A stretch of 64,000 bases of DNA from Gymnopus androsaceus JB14 (GCA_009733575.1 ML769402.1:62001-126000); one strand, 5' to 3'; numbered from the stretch's first letter, positions 35,038 through 46,622 are shown. A program made the numbers and translations. The notes: a model not told the origin generated them from the sequence alone.

Positions 35038-35362
35038 CGCGGAACAAGTGGAGTAGACTTCAATGACCGATTATAAGCACCCCATCGACTGAGTCCCGAG
35101 GAATCTCCCTGTCGATTCGAAAATAGCAGAAACGTATCATAAGACTTGTTGTGAGGAGAGTCGGACCGTCGATAATTATGAACATCTTGCGAGTCGCAGA
35201 AGTATTGATTTGTCCGTGGGTCGGAAGATCCTAATATTCTTCAGTATGTGAGGTTTCCAAATACTACTTGTGGACCATGATGATGATAGAAGAAAGAGTT
35301 CTGTGTGAGAAAAAGAAGCGCGCAGCTGAAGGCGGGCGTCTAACAGCTTTACAGCGAACTCA

Positions 35363-38300
35363 ATGTCTCGTAGAGGGACAACTCCAAATCCACTACCTCT
35401 CGGATCATTTACCTCGCCTTTTGCCCAATTTACAAGTCAAAACCAGCAACAACCAAAAGGGAGACCTACTACTCTTGCTCCAAGAGCCTCCCCGCTTGCT
35501 AGAAGTCCATTTGGTCCTGGCTCAGCAAGTGGGCTCAGCGTCGAAGAATGGGAGACCAGAACTCCGCTGAACGATATTCAGAGTAGAAGCGTAGCTGCCA
35601 TCAAAAAGGCAAGCGAATGCGCGAAATTTCCAGACAAAGTTGGCCAATATACATTGCTTCCGTTCCATTCTCTCAATCTCATTTTCTTTTCTAGTTTGAC
35701 CAGGCTACGACTGATAGAGACGTACCTTCTCGTCCCTCAACTCCTCTCACTCGTAACAGACTGCTGCCATCCGGGTTTACAACCGGTACCCCTGGTCTCA
35801 CTTCGCGTCCTGGGACTCCGTCACGGTTTGGCACCCAATCTAGCCATAAACTCCATCCAAAACATCCTTTACATACCCTACAACAGTTCTATGACTGGCA
35901 TGCTTTAATATCCCGTTCCGTTACCCATGCCCAAGAATCCCACTTCCGTGCTCATCTCGATTCGGTTTCATCACATATCGAGACATGCGACCTTCTCATC
36001 TCACAGATAGACCTGGTTGATTCTGAAGTTACTTCCATGCACTCTCAATGGCAAGGCGTAGAGGATGGCGGGCGAATCTTGAAAGAATCTAGCGAAGGGT
36101 TGCTGGTTGAGCGGGACACACTCTTAAAACTTGAGAGTGAGCTGGGTGAGAGATTGGATTATTTCAAGGAACTGGAGTACGCGACACGGATGCTGAACGC
36201 TCCTGTACTTGAGGGGCCAGGAGGGAAAGGAGGGAAACCACTTGTCATGGAGTCTGAATTCTTGGACATGGTCGAACGAGTTGTTATATGCATTCAATGG
36301 ATGGAGGCACATAGACATTATCGGGAGGCTGAAATATATCTCCTGAGATTTCACCAATGTTTAACGAGAGCAATGACTCTGATCAAGATGTATTTCATCG
36401 GAAGTCTAAGAGCCGTACAAGCAGACGTGGGGCGCAGGCTCGGTGACAAGGTATGTTATCTCTATTTTTACCAAGCATCTCACGAACGGATATTTCTAGG
36501 CTGTATCCTCCTCTGCGCAAACTACACATCATCTCCTATATACCCGATTCCGCGCCCTAACCTCCCCGCCATCATACAGCAACACAACCCCAACACATAC
36601 ACCGTCTTCCTTACGACCTCTTCTTCTCGAACTTGAGTATCGTGCACGTACCTATCCTTCTGAAGTTGGTGCATTACTTGGAGAGTGTCACGCTGCCTAT
36701 CTCGCTACTCGCAAAGCGCTGGTAGGCCCAGTGGTGAGAGCGGAGGTTGAAGGTCTGGTCAAGGGGATTGACTTGGCTTCCGGTGCGGGGAGCGCTACGA
36801 GCGATGTCGTTGAACTAGTGAGTATCTCTTCCCCTTCATGTCTTAAACTGAACATCTATCATCATAGACAAGAGCCGGGTGTAGCTATATAAAACAGCTC
36901 TGTACTGACGAGTTTGATTTGTTCAAAGATTTTTTTACTGCAGGAGAAGATGTACTCTAGTGAGTGTAGGGCCTAGCTCTTCATGCATATCCTACTTTAC
37001 TTACTTCCATCTTCCATTAGCAACTACCTCGAAACACTCTGCGATTATCTGTACGATGATCTACGTCCCCGTATTCTGCATGAACCTCGTCTTACGGCGC
37101 TATGTGAGGTTTGCACTGTATTACAAGCGCTCATGGTCCTAGATGTGGATGTTTATGACGACGGTGACATTCATTCCGCAAACATCGATGAAGGACTTGG
37201 TGAACTCGAGCTTGACCTTGATTTGGATCCAACCTTGCGCACTCCCCGAGCTAACGGATACTCAAAACCCCGGCTTCATATCTCCCAACTACTCCAGATG
37301 ATCCTGCAAGACGCCCAGACAAGGCTATTCTTCAAAGCCCAGGCCGTAGTGCAAAGTGATATACGGCACTACGTTACCAAAGATGATGATCTTGCGTACC
37401 CAGGAAAGTTGTTGAACGCTGTTGGACTCGGAAAATCTTGTGAGCACTCTCTCAAACTTATCTCGCTATATATTTTGACCCTTGCTAGTACTGAGAGACA
37501 GAGCAAACGAAAAGGAAAGCTTCAGCCAGATGTGGTCAAGGCAGCTGGAATCAACCAATAGCAATGGAGCGTCATTGGACAATCAGGAGACGTGGTTTCC
37601 AACTTTGCAAAAGACGATATGGGTCTTGGAACAATTGCATGATTTTGTCAATGTATGCTTCTATTACCGTTCCACCAATAATTAACACTGATCTTACTTT
37701 AGCCAGCAATTTTTGAAGACATTGCTGAAGAGGCAATTGTACTGTGTCAAGCATCACTGGTCGCAGCATCCGAAAACATTGTGAATTCGGCTTCGTCTCG
37801 CGGTGCAGAATCCACGGCAACCTCCGACGCAACTGCTCAGACTTCCGAGCTTATAGCTCGAAATACTCTACTGGATGGTTACCTTTTCCTTGTGCGGCAT
37901 CTGCTGATACTGAGGGAGGTACCGGCTAGGTTTGGTCTTGGGGCTGAAATCGCGGATAGTCTTGCGAATACGAACACGGCTAGCCTTTCAGGTACTGGTA
38001 CTCAAAAAACGAATATAGCCAGATCAGGGAGCGTAACTGGTCGGTTTCTTACTCAATTCCGCCAACTGTCAGCTCACATCGTATAGATACACTGGCCTCA
38101 ATTTTCGGCGGTGGATCAGCAGCGTCTTTACTGGCAACATTTGGTGTCCTCTCGAGTGACTATGGCGATACAACCACGGGTAGAGCTGACGGCAAACGGA
38201 CAATTGACAATGCCAAGCGGGTATGTATCATCCTGCATTGTTGTTGTAGAGACGAGTGTCCTAATAAATCATATTCAACAGTCAATCAATCAGTCTCTTC

Positions 38301-38923
38301 GCCTGGCATGCGAGAACACCATCGCCACATGCACAACCGAAGTCTGCGAACCTTTGCGGATGTGGGTAGAGCGCGTTGGAGCTTTCAGCGCTGCTTCCGC
38401 GTTCTCGAAAAGTGATCTCAAAGGTTCCTCTTCGGTTGCTTCGAATCTTGCCACTTCGTCAACTCAATCCCTGGGATCGAAAGACGTGAAAGGAGTACCA
38501 GAGTGGGCATCCCCAGCTTCCGCTAACGCTGTGGATCAAAACTTTAAAAAGGCTTGCGAGGAGAAACTTTTATTAGCAGTGCGGAAAACACGGCTCTATT
38601 TGGGTGGACTGGAAGGGCTAAAGGATGAAATCAAGAGCTCGGACGAAGCAGACGAAGTGTTCCACGACGGCGAAAAGCAACCGATCTCGTCCGCGAATGC
38701 ATCTGCTCGTACTCTAGCCAACGTTCTGGTACAACATGTACAAGAACGTATTGGAGAGGAGTATGCATGGTTCCGAGATGTTATATGGGGTATGTCTACG
38801 GATGCTGCAGGAGCCCCAGCGATGTACTCGGAAGAGCAGATGAAAGAACTGAAGGAACTGAGGGAGAGGATACTGGACCAACGGACACTGAAGGCGATGT
38901 TGAATGGGATCACCGATGACTGA
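35363..38923 (+). CDS. COG3: Conserved oligomeric Golgi complex subunit 3 (COG3/Sec34)
   Basis: Tethering-complex subunit for retrograde intra-Golgi transport. ATG 35363 (MSRRGTTPNP), with a Ser/Pro-rich N-terminus. The conserved Sec34 region follows: HTLQQFYDWHALISRSV, HIETCDLLISQIDLVDSEV, ESSEGLLVERDTLLKLESELGERLDYFKELEYATRMLNAP, FLDMVERVVICIQWMEAHRHYREAEIYLLRFHQCLTRAMTLIKMYF, LYNYLETLCDYLYDDLRPRILHE, NTLLDGYLFLVRHLLILREV. The C-terminal helical part ends MLNGITDD at TGA 38923. Eight exons, about 1,050 residues. Between about 38033 and 38079 the frame changes by minus one (or plus two) between GRFLTQF and PTVSSHRIDTLASIFGGG. No intron explains it. Confidence 0.87.
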
Positions 38924-39169
38924 CTAGTACTGTATTGTATATGTAGTAGCTATAGTAAATGTTAGAACATGTATGTGCCAAAAGTTGGATTTGAAATTCT
39001 TTGTCTTCACGTGGAGCGATGGGGCCGCTTAGATTCCTTGGCGGCGCTTTGCCCATCTTTCCTCCTTACTGTCCATTTTCAAGCATTTGCGCTTAACGTT
39101 TCTCGCCCTCTCTCCCATTCATTCCTTCCATTCCGCTCTTTAACTATCTAACGCCCGAAAAAAGCAGAC

Positions 39170-40209
39170 ATGTTCTCTTCTCAAATCGCAGCTGCCGCTC
39201 TCATTTTAGCACTGCCTTTTACTTCTTTCGCAGACCATGCTTCCCGTCATAATAACCGCCACCGTGAACTGGCAAAACGTGCTCCTGGAAATGTCGAAGT
39301 TTTCAAGAGACAATCGTTCTCCAATTCTCGCTGGACGTTCTTTGCTGATGGCCTGTGAGTGCTCTTTATTGCATTTCTTTGGCCGACTGACCGATTTTTC
39401 ATCGTTAGGGGAGCGTGTGGAACGACCAACTCCCCCAGTGACTTTGTGAGTCCAACTAGATCTTTAGACTCTAATTTCCAACTGACCTTGGCTTCAGATT
39501 GTTGCTTTGAACTCGGATGTGAGTGGCCGAAATATATAAAAATCGGCTATACCGATGCTCATATTTTACTTAGCAATACGGAAGTGGAACCTACTGTTAC
39601 CAGATGATCACCATGACCTGCAATGGAAAGACGACTCAAGCGCAAATCACAGACGAGGTCGGTCGATTCTCTTTGATTGACCTTGTAAACCCCTGAAACG
39701 ACTTTGTTTAGTGTCCTGGATGTCCTTATGGAGGTCTTGACCTCTCCACTGGTCTTTTCCAGTTCTTTGCCGATGAATCTGTTGGTGTCCTAACTGGAAC
39801 CTGGTCCTTCTCCGATGGTGACAGCGGTTCTTCGTCGTCTTCGACCCCGGCCTACACACCCACCACCTCTAGTAGCGTGTATACTCCTCCTCCTCCTACT
39901 AGCACGTATACTCCCACTACTTCCAGCAGTGTATATACACCTCCTCCTTCTACATCCAGCAGCGTGTTTACTCCCAGCACTTCGTCTACCTCATCATCAT
40001 CATCCTCGTCTTTCTCTTCTTCGTCCTCGTCTTCTTCGTCGAGTTCCAGTTCTTCCTCGTCGAGTTCGAGCTCGGAATCGAGCTCATCTTCAGTCACTTC
40101 CTCTGCCTCCAGTACAGCTGCTTCAGCCACTGCCACTGCCGGAACGTTGAACGAACTCGAGCAGGTGGTCATGAACTTTGCTGGTATCATCGCCGGAGGC
40201 GCTGCTTAA
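39170..40209 (+). CDS. Secreted double-psi beta-barrel protein with Ser-rich tail (copy 1)
   Basis: Small secreted protein of the barwin/expansin/RlpA-like double-psi beta-barrel type. ATG 39170; signal peptide about 1-21 (AAAALILALPFTSFA); dibasic pro-site (ELAKR), then the barrel at about residues 45-150: WTFFADGLGACGTTNSPSDFIVALNSDQYGSGTYC, MITMTCNGKTTQAQITDECPGCPYGGLDLSTGLFQFFA. Paired Cys residues fit the fold. Four introns of about 45-65 bp interrupt the barrel. From about residue 170 the protein is Ser/Thr/Pro repeats (SSVYTPPP units, then poly-Ser), likely O-glycosylated, and it ends in a mildly hydrophobic tail (GIIAGGAA) at TAA 40209. The role is likely wall-associated or a plant-cell-wall effector; no catalytic claim. 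A paralog is at 48300-49237. Confidence 0.85.
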
Positions 40210-40477
40210 TTGCTATAACCCAAGGACTTTCGCATATACTTTACGTTTCACGTTCATCGCTATATTGCGTGCTACCTCCAATGATACCCTTATCTCCCCC
40301 ATTTTATCGTAGTCGGGATTTCCGTTTATTATTGTCCTGTATGGGCTCCTTTGCGTTTACATCTTTGGTTTGGATTATTGTATTTGCATCTCTAAATGTC
40401 ACCCAGCTTGGTAGATGTCAATACATACTCTAATTTTTTCGCTGGTACATTCTGCAGATCCATCAAGATGTTGACGT
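40210..40477. other. Short non-coding spacer
   Basis: Terminator side of the double-psi beta-barrel gene and 3' side of the broken methyltransferase copy. Nothing is recognised. Confidence 0.4.
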
Positions 40478-40975
40478 TCAAGCCTCCATACCGGAGCGAT
40501 TTATGAATCCGCAGATAGGAACTACATGTCTAGTACTATTGCAGCAGCTTTCCGAATCTTCGAATGCATCTGGACATCGAGTTCCACAGCGACGTATCTT
40601 GTGACTGTGGTACGGTCGAAATATTGAATACCGTGCCCCCAGTCCTAAATTTATACCATCAAGGAGATGAGGCTGCATCGCAGTGAATACTACCTGCACC
40701 AATATCAAGAAGCACCCCGTAGCAATTGGGAACACCAATTCCTGTTTAATTGTACGAGTAGTCGCGTCTACTTGAGATGCGAACGCGAACCAGACCTGAG
40801 CCATGCACGTCCGGGGAGATGGGATATCGATGAGGGCGGCTTCCATACGTGCTCTCAGCGCAAAGCTGAGCTCCGTCCATAATCCAAAGGCATTTGCGAG
40901 CTTCATCGAGGTTGCCAATTCAGACCTATTCAGACGGCCGTAGACTTGCAACCTTTCTATCTTCGTCGTAGCCAT
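40478..40975 (-). pseudogene. Broken METTL7-like methyltransferase copy (inverted, truncated)
   Basis: The minus strand encodes MKLANAFGLWTELSFALRARMEAAL, CMAQVWFAFASQVDATTRTIKQELVFPIATG, then a shifted LLDIGAG, an intron of about 50 bp, and GIQYFDRTTVTRYVAVELDVQMHSKIRKAA. It matches the first about 110 residues of the tandem methyltransferases at 41553 and 42811 but stops before the catalytic C-terminal half. The motif that should read GVxLDIGAG needs a one-base change of frame. Truncation plus this shift make it a pseudogene. It lies in opposite orientation to the two other copies and shares only moderate identity with them, so it is an older duplicate. Confidence 0.7.
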
Positions 40976-41410
40976 TCATAGCACAAGCAGGACTTGCTTG
41001 AAGCCAAGGGAGCTTCGTTGCAGCCATAGAAATTGGTCTAAAGGTGTAGAAGTGATAAGAGGATAAGAGGTGATAAGGTTTTGAGTGTCACATTCAATAC
41101 TCGAGAATACAGTAATAGACACTTTATATAAGTAATTTCATCTATACTATGTAGCTGCTTCCCACTTTTTATCAGCGGCCACATACTCGAGAGGACTTGC
41201 AGGAGCCCTGCCTGTTTTTGGCTAAACGACGCTATTCCGGACAGGGAAAGTCATGATTTTTCTGCAAAATTTTGCTTTTGTCGCGTTTTGCGTTTGCGTC
41301 CAGTTTGGATGCCACTTACTTTTTGCTTTTCGCCGCAAAATGCTGGTCAGCAGGGCCAAATGACGCTAACTACAAATGACGGGCTTGACCGGGCTTGCCT
41401 TAGGTGGGGG
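40976..41410. other. Intergenic region upstream of methyltransferase copies
   Basis: No coding sequence is recognised. It separates the inverted broken copy from the tandem pair and presumably contains older promoter sequence. Confidence 0.4.
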
Positions 41411-42590
41411 ACTCATGAGCGGCAAAGCTTCTCATCAACACTGTAGCGCTGAACGCTGTATATATATATACTCAACGACTCAGAGAGTCGAACGCCAAGA
41501 CTCAATTATCTGGTTTTCACTGTGGTCACTCTAAACGGTATCCTTGCAGGATATGAAGCTTTCTGCCGCCTTTGCGCTTTTCAGCGATCTCAATACCGCA
41601 ATGCGGGTCGCGTTCTTACCCACACTTAAAGATATTTGCCAAAATCCTTCTCTCATCTTTCATGTATCGCGAACTTTCATGTCGCACGTATGGGCTGCTT
41701 TTGCTGCACCTACCGATGAAAATGGTCGACCGGTTAAGCGTGCGCTTTCTGCTTCCGGCAACAGGTGTGGTCGTTGACATTGGTGCAGGTCAGTTTTTTC
41801 TCTTCGGAATCGGAATCATCCGATAGGACCGAAGCTTATAAGATTGTATTTCAAGGATTTGGACACACTATACAATATCTGGATGGGACTAAAGTCACGA
41901 AATACGTTGCTTTGGAACCAAACGTTCGGATGCACTCTGGCCTTCGCCAAACGGCTGAAACTGCAGGATTCCATGAATCTGATGGGTCTCTGGTTATCCT
42001 CTCCTGCGGTGCTGAAGATACGATGCAGATTCTCAAAGCTTTAGGTAGTCCTCATCCCGTTGATACGATCACATCCATTTTGACTCTCTGTTCTATCCCC
42101 TCTCCCGATCGCGTTATCACCTCGCTTGTTCGAGACGTACTCAAACCGGGTGGACAAGTGCTTTTCTACGAGCACGTTTTGAGCCCAAGAGCCGATGTCG
42201 CCTGGTGGCAGCGCTTTTGGACACCTTTGTGGAGTGTCTTTTTGGATGGTTGTCGTCTTGATTGCCCCACTCATTTGCATATTCGGGAGATGAAGGATGT
42301 CGATAAGGATGGGAAAGAGGTTAGTATGTGGGATGAAGGTGAAACGTGGGGAAAGCCAGATGAACCAGAAGAAAATCTCTGGTGGCATCAAGCAGGACGT
42401 TTCGTTAAACATGCTTGATGAAATATTTGGTCGAAAATAGGTTGATTTTGTAGCGTTATGCAATGGGACTCGATTCTGTTCGAAATTATCAATGAATTTC
42501 TTCCCTCCAGTAACTCAACTCATTCCGCTTATAGATTTCAAAGAGGTTTTGGCAAAACAACAGGAACAAGCAGGCAATTCAGTATAAGAT
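41411..42590 (+). repeat. Direct repeat unit 1 (promoter + methyltransferase + 3' flank)
   Basis: The segment matches 42668-43862 along its length with a few small indels. Shared parts are the promoter (ACTCATGAGCGGCAAAG, CATCAACACTGTAGCGCTGAAC, CTCAGAGAGTCGAACG), the whole coding region, and the 3' flank up to the ATAGATTTCAAAGAG block. This is a tandem duplication of a roughly 1.2-kb gene unit. Third-position and indel differences in both copies show it is not a very recent assembly artefact. Confidence 0.8.
41553..42418 (+). CDS. METTL7-like SAM-dependent methyltransferase (copy 1, one frame break)
   Basis: Class I S-adenosylmethionine methyltransferase resembling METTL7/thiol S-methyltransferases. 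ATG 41553 (MKLSAAFALF). Motif I is VVDIGAG-FGHTIQYLD, split by an intron at about 41789-41857. Next come KYVALEPNVRMHSGLR, SCGAEDTM, ILTLCSIPSPDRVI, LKPGGQVLFYEHV and WWQRFWTPLWSVFLDGCRLD, with a Trp-rich end (ENLWWHQAGRFVKHA) at TGA 42416-42418. About 265 residues. At about 41750 it has one base more than copy 2 (GCTTTCTGCTTCC versus GCTTTTGCTTCC), which breaks the frame just before motif I. Copy 2 is open at this spot, so the break is either an error or a lesion specific to this copy. Confidence 0.75.
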
Positions 42591-42667
42591 GGGCTAGGCT
42601 GGGGAGAGAAAGGTTGAGACTCAGAAGTAATCTGAGTCTCATATGATGCAGGTTGCTCAAGGTCTTC

Positions 42668-43862
42668 AAATGACTCATGAGCGGCAAAGTTTTTTCATGA
42701 TTTCATCAACACTGTAGCGCTGAACACTAGATATATAGTCAACTCAGAGAGTCGAACGTCAATCACCTGGTTTTCACTGTGGTCACTCTAAACGTTGTAC
42801 TCTGCAGGATATGAAGCTTTCTGCCGCCTTTGCGCTTTTCAGCGATCTCAATACCGCAATGCGGGTCGCGTTCTTACCCACACTTAAAGATATTTGCCAA
42901 AATCCTTGAGCTCATCTTTCATGTATCGCGAACCTTCATGTCGCACGTATGGGCTGCTTTTGCTGCACCTACCGATGAAAATGGTCGACCGGTTAAGCGC
43001 GCGCTTTTGCTTCCGGCAACGGGTGTGGTCGTTGACATTGGTGCAGGTTAGTTTTCTCTCTTCAGAATCATCCAATAGGACCAGAGTGTATAACATCGTA
43101 TTTCAAGGATTTGGGCACGCTATACAATATCTAGATGGGAATAAAGTCACGAAATACGTTGCTTTGGAACCAAACATTCGGATGCACTCTGACCTTCGCC
43201 AAACGGCTGAAACTGCAGGATTCCATGAATCTGATGGGTCGTTGGTCATCCTCTCCTGCGGTGCTGAAGATACGATGCAGATTCTCAAAGCTTTAGGCAG
43301 TCCTAATCCCGTTGATACGATCACATCCATCTTGACGCTCTGTTCTATCCCCTCTCCCGATCGCGTTATTACCTCGCTTGTTCGAGACGTACTCAAACCG
43401 GGTGGACAAGTGCTTTTCTACGAACACGTTTTGAGCCCGAGAGCCGATGTCGCCTGGTGGCAGCGCTTTTGGACACCTTTGTGGAGTGTCTTTTCAGATG
43501 GTTGTCGTCTTGATTGTCCCACTTCATTTGCACATTCGGGAGATGAAGGATGTCGATAAGGATGGGAAAGAGGTTAGTATGTGGGATGAAGGTGAAACTT
43601 GGGGAAAGCCAGATGAACCAGAAGAGAATCTCTGGTGGCATCAAGCTGGACGTTTCGTTAAACATGCTTGATGAAATTTTTGGTCGAAATTTTTTGTTAC
43701 TGTACTACATAACAGGTTGATTTTGTAGCGTCATGCAATGGAACTCGATTCTTTTCGGAATTATCAACGAATTGCCTTCCCCCCCCCCAGTAACTCGACT
43801 CATTCCTGTTATAGATTTCAAAGAGTTTTTGGCAAGGAACGAGCGGGCAATTCGGTCAAAGC
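42668..43862 (+). repeat. Direct repeat unit 2 (promoter + methyltransferase + 3' flank)
   Basis: Second copy of the 41411-42590 unit, starting at TGACTCATGAGCGGCAAAG and ending near GGCAATTCGGTCAAAGC. The order of all elements is the same. The right end contains a C9 homopolymer at about 43781-43789 that is absent from unit 1. Confidence 0.8.
42811..43671 (+). CDS. METTL7-like SAM-dependent methyltransferase (copy 2, two frame breaks)
   Basis: Tandem copy of the previous gene. ATG 42811, with the same intron (about 43048-43109) and the same motifs: VVDIGAG, HAIQYLDGNKVTKYVALEPNIRMHS, LKPGGQVLFYEHV. It ends at TGA 43669-43671. At about 42908 it has one extra base compared with copy 1 (CCTTGAGCTC versus CCTTCTCTC), giving an early stop. 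At about 43522 it has another (CCCACTTCATTTG versus CCCACTCATTTG). In each case the other copy shows the open frame. If the breaks are real, both copies are dead and the locus is relic; if they are errors, both are functional. Confidence 0.7.
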
Positions 43863-45550
43863 GAGTAATAGCACTTCCGAGCGTCTATTCTTTGGAAAGC
43901 TCGACATTTCTTCATTAATTACTCTAGTTTTAGATCTTTAGGTCAATGCTGGCTAGTTACGCACGCATTGTGTCAGTGTGCCGCAGTAAAGAAACTTGAA
44001 TAAGAGCTCTTTCAGTTAGAACTCGGACGTACAGTACCATTATTGCAGAGATTTCCTCACTATATTGAGACGGAGATTTTTGCTCTCCCCGTATCTTTTC
44101 TGCTCTACTAGAGCGAGCTATATACATTCCTCATACACATGGCTTTCCTTTCCTCCCGCATGCTTCAGGTTTCCTTGTAGACCATCACTCCTACTGTTTG
44201 TAAGTATTCTTTTGCGCTGAGCGAGAAGTAGAGATAACCAATTGAGGACGAGAGCACTCTGAACGTTTTCGGTGCCGAGTTGAATTATGAGACTTTTTTG
44301 ACCGCAATGCAATACATACCTCCACTGTTGCTCGGTAAAGTGGTCTGTCGGTTCTCTAACGTGGACGAGGTATCGTTTTTTGCTCGCTGGGAGCTCCAGA
44401 GCTCATGGTGGTGTTGACTAACATGCGCGTGAAGTCGACTCTACCTCCGCTTCTTCCGATCTGCTACATCTACGCAATTCATCTGAAGGCTTTAACTTTT
44501 TTGGGCGGTCCATTCCGTCATGGAGAGGTTCCTCCCCGCCACAGTCTATACAATTAGTTGTCGGTTTCTCCACTTATGCCCGTCAGCTGCTTTTCAGCGG
44601 CATAGATTGGCTGCAACACAAATCTTGTCTTTTTGAGATCAGACATTTGCGATCGTTGGTAAATTGGGCTTATTTCGGCCTCGATAGAGCGATAGTATAT
44701 CATGGTATTGATATTGATATATGGAAATGTAATGTTGTAGGAAAGTAGCAAAATGCGAATTGAAAATAGGCTAGCGAGGCCCGAGGAAGCCCCGAGGTTC
44801 CGACTAGTATCTGCTGCAAGAACTCGGAATGAGCAACCCAATAACATCGATGCCACCGAGTCGAGATCATGTCCCTAGAGTTTCCAAATAGGTGAAAAGT
44901 ATGCGACAGTACTGGTGAACTAGAACTTGGTCAGCACACATATCACGATTAGTGGAAATAGAACAGGAGAACCAACCGATCACAGACTTGGAAACGGGGC
45001 AAGGGCAAGAGAGCCAGGTATTCGGTAATCCAATAAGTAGAGAAATCGCCCTAAGCAAGCAAACTTTAACTCGTACGAAAAGCATTGTGCAAAGAGTCGC
45101 AGGAACCTCATGGGCATAAATAAAAATAATGCTAGTTCGTGGAGTTGAAGACGGCAATACAATGTAAATATGTTCTAGAGTTCTGGGGAAAATGACTGAG
45201 TCTGATTAGCACACATGAATAAGTTGATGAAGAGCAGGTGTACTTTATGCAAACGAATGATGATGATACACCGACCGTTCTACCATCCTATGAATCAGTT
45301 GAATAAAATACTATGTGAACCAATCACAGTTCTAAATGAGTGAACAGATGAATCAGCGAGGAGGACACGAATGCTGAAGAAGAGGGTAAAAGAAAAAAAG
45401 TTGATTAGAGAGGACGGGAGGATGGAAAGAAAATTGAATAGTGGTGCGCGATCACTAAGCTCTACAAGAGCATTGCCATTGACAATTGCAAACTGCCTTT
45501 AATTGGGACCCACTTCATCGTGTAACGCACAAAATGCTTTTCCAGACATC
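43863..45550. other. Region with possible F-box fragment, otherwise no gene
   Basis: Around 44270-44400 on the plus strand, a run ETFLTAMQYIPPLLLGKVVCRFSNV resembles the second half of an F-box domain, but it is followed by stops and lacks a start. The remaining sequence to 45550 has no convincing coding frame. I regard the stretch as gene debris, similar to 15180-18070. Confidence 0.35.
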
Positions 45551-46144
45551 TCATCGTGTCATGAGGTCCATAAAACATAAAAAACGCGAGGATTGGGCCA
45601 CGGATCTGTATTCGTAGGCGAAGATAAAGTCAGTCATCCTCAGTCTGTTAATCTCGACATCGGCAACGCACCATCGGGGCATCAACTTCAACTGCTCCTT
45701 CGTGACTTGAAACGTATCATCCAATGTCATGTCCCATACTCCCCAATAGACGAAAAGCTCCGAGTCATTTCCAGATAAACAGACACCGTTTACATTGTTG
45801 TAGCCTGGCAGTTTCCCGGTATATAGCTCTCGTGGCGCAGGAACAAAGATTGTTACCCTGATTGGTACTTGTCGAGGGAAAGTGAGGAGGCTTCGGTTGG
45901 TAATGAAGCTTCGTTCTTGACGATAGTTGGATTCTAATTCCGGAAGTGGACCGAATAAGTCGGTGGTGTACATGCGATATAGATAGAAGGGATCGATGAT
46001 GAGCGTTTCGCTGGAGTAACTTCTTATGCTCGGTTCTAACTGAATAGAAAAAAAGAACATCAACATGAGAGATTGCAAAAAAAGGTTCTGAAATTAGAAT
46101 ATACGAACATCTTCTATTTCGCGCCTCGAGAACGTAGGAATCAT
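45551..46144 (-). CDS. Hypothetical two-exon gene, function unknown
   Basis: A short first exon from ATG 46144 (MIPTFSRREIED) splices at a GTTCGTAT donor to LEPSIRSYSSETLIIDPFYLYRMYTTDLFGPLPE. The frame then stays open for about 160 residues (RQVPIRVTIFVPAPRELYTGKLPGYNN, SELFVYWGVWDMTLDDTFQVTKEQLKLMPRWCVADVEI) to a stop at 45551. Amino-acid use is natural (balanced aromatic and aliphatic residues), unlike shadow frames. No family is recognised. Upstream lies a perfect AP-1/Gcn4-like palindrome (46348-46362). It could be a real lineage-specific gene or the remains of a longer one. Confidence 0.45.
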
Positions 46145-46347
46145 GATGAATATAGTACGTGAAAGGACAAGTTTGAAGGTAAAGGTTGCGGTTTAAATAG
46201 CTTGAGTTATGGCCTGTCACAGTGGCCTTGCAGCATAGAGGCAAGTTCCGTCCCATTGTACTTGAGTGCCTCCTAAGATGATGCAGGAAACGCGCAGAAG
46301 AACAATGGACGACGCGTCTGGCACGTCACGGTGACAACCCACGACTC

Positions 46348-46362
46348 TGACTCATTGAGTCA
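46348..46362. promoter_or_regulatory. Palindromic AP-1/Gcn4-type bZIP site pair
   Basis: TGACTCATTGAGTCA is a perfect 7-1-7 inverted repeat of the canonical TGACTCA half-pattern, about 205 bp upstream of the 46144 start codon. bZIP factors of the Gcn4/AP-1/Yap group bind TGACTCA. Function here is inferred from the motif alone. Confidence 0.4.
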
Positions 46363-46622
46363 TTCAAGCTTTGACTCTGCGCTTCATTCATGATCACATT
46401 ACTGAAGAACATGCAATGTTTGGTTCATCTGCCCCATAAAGTCCTTTTGAAATCAGGCATTTGTGAATACGGTTGGAATTCGCAGTTGGCATGTTGATCC
46501 CCGAGTGGATCTCTAGTATCACCAACGTGTGGTAGTCCGATGAGAGAACTGGAACTTCTGGGCCCTGTGGCAGAACAACGTATGCCATATCCCCAATTAT
46601 CATTTGCTCTTTTACTTATGCA

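Noticed and set aside
39852..40190. Acidic minus-strand open frame
   Set aside because: Antisense of the Ser-rich tail of the secreted double-psi beta-barrel protein.
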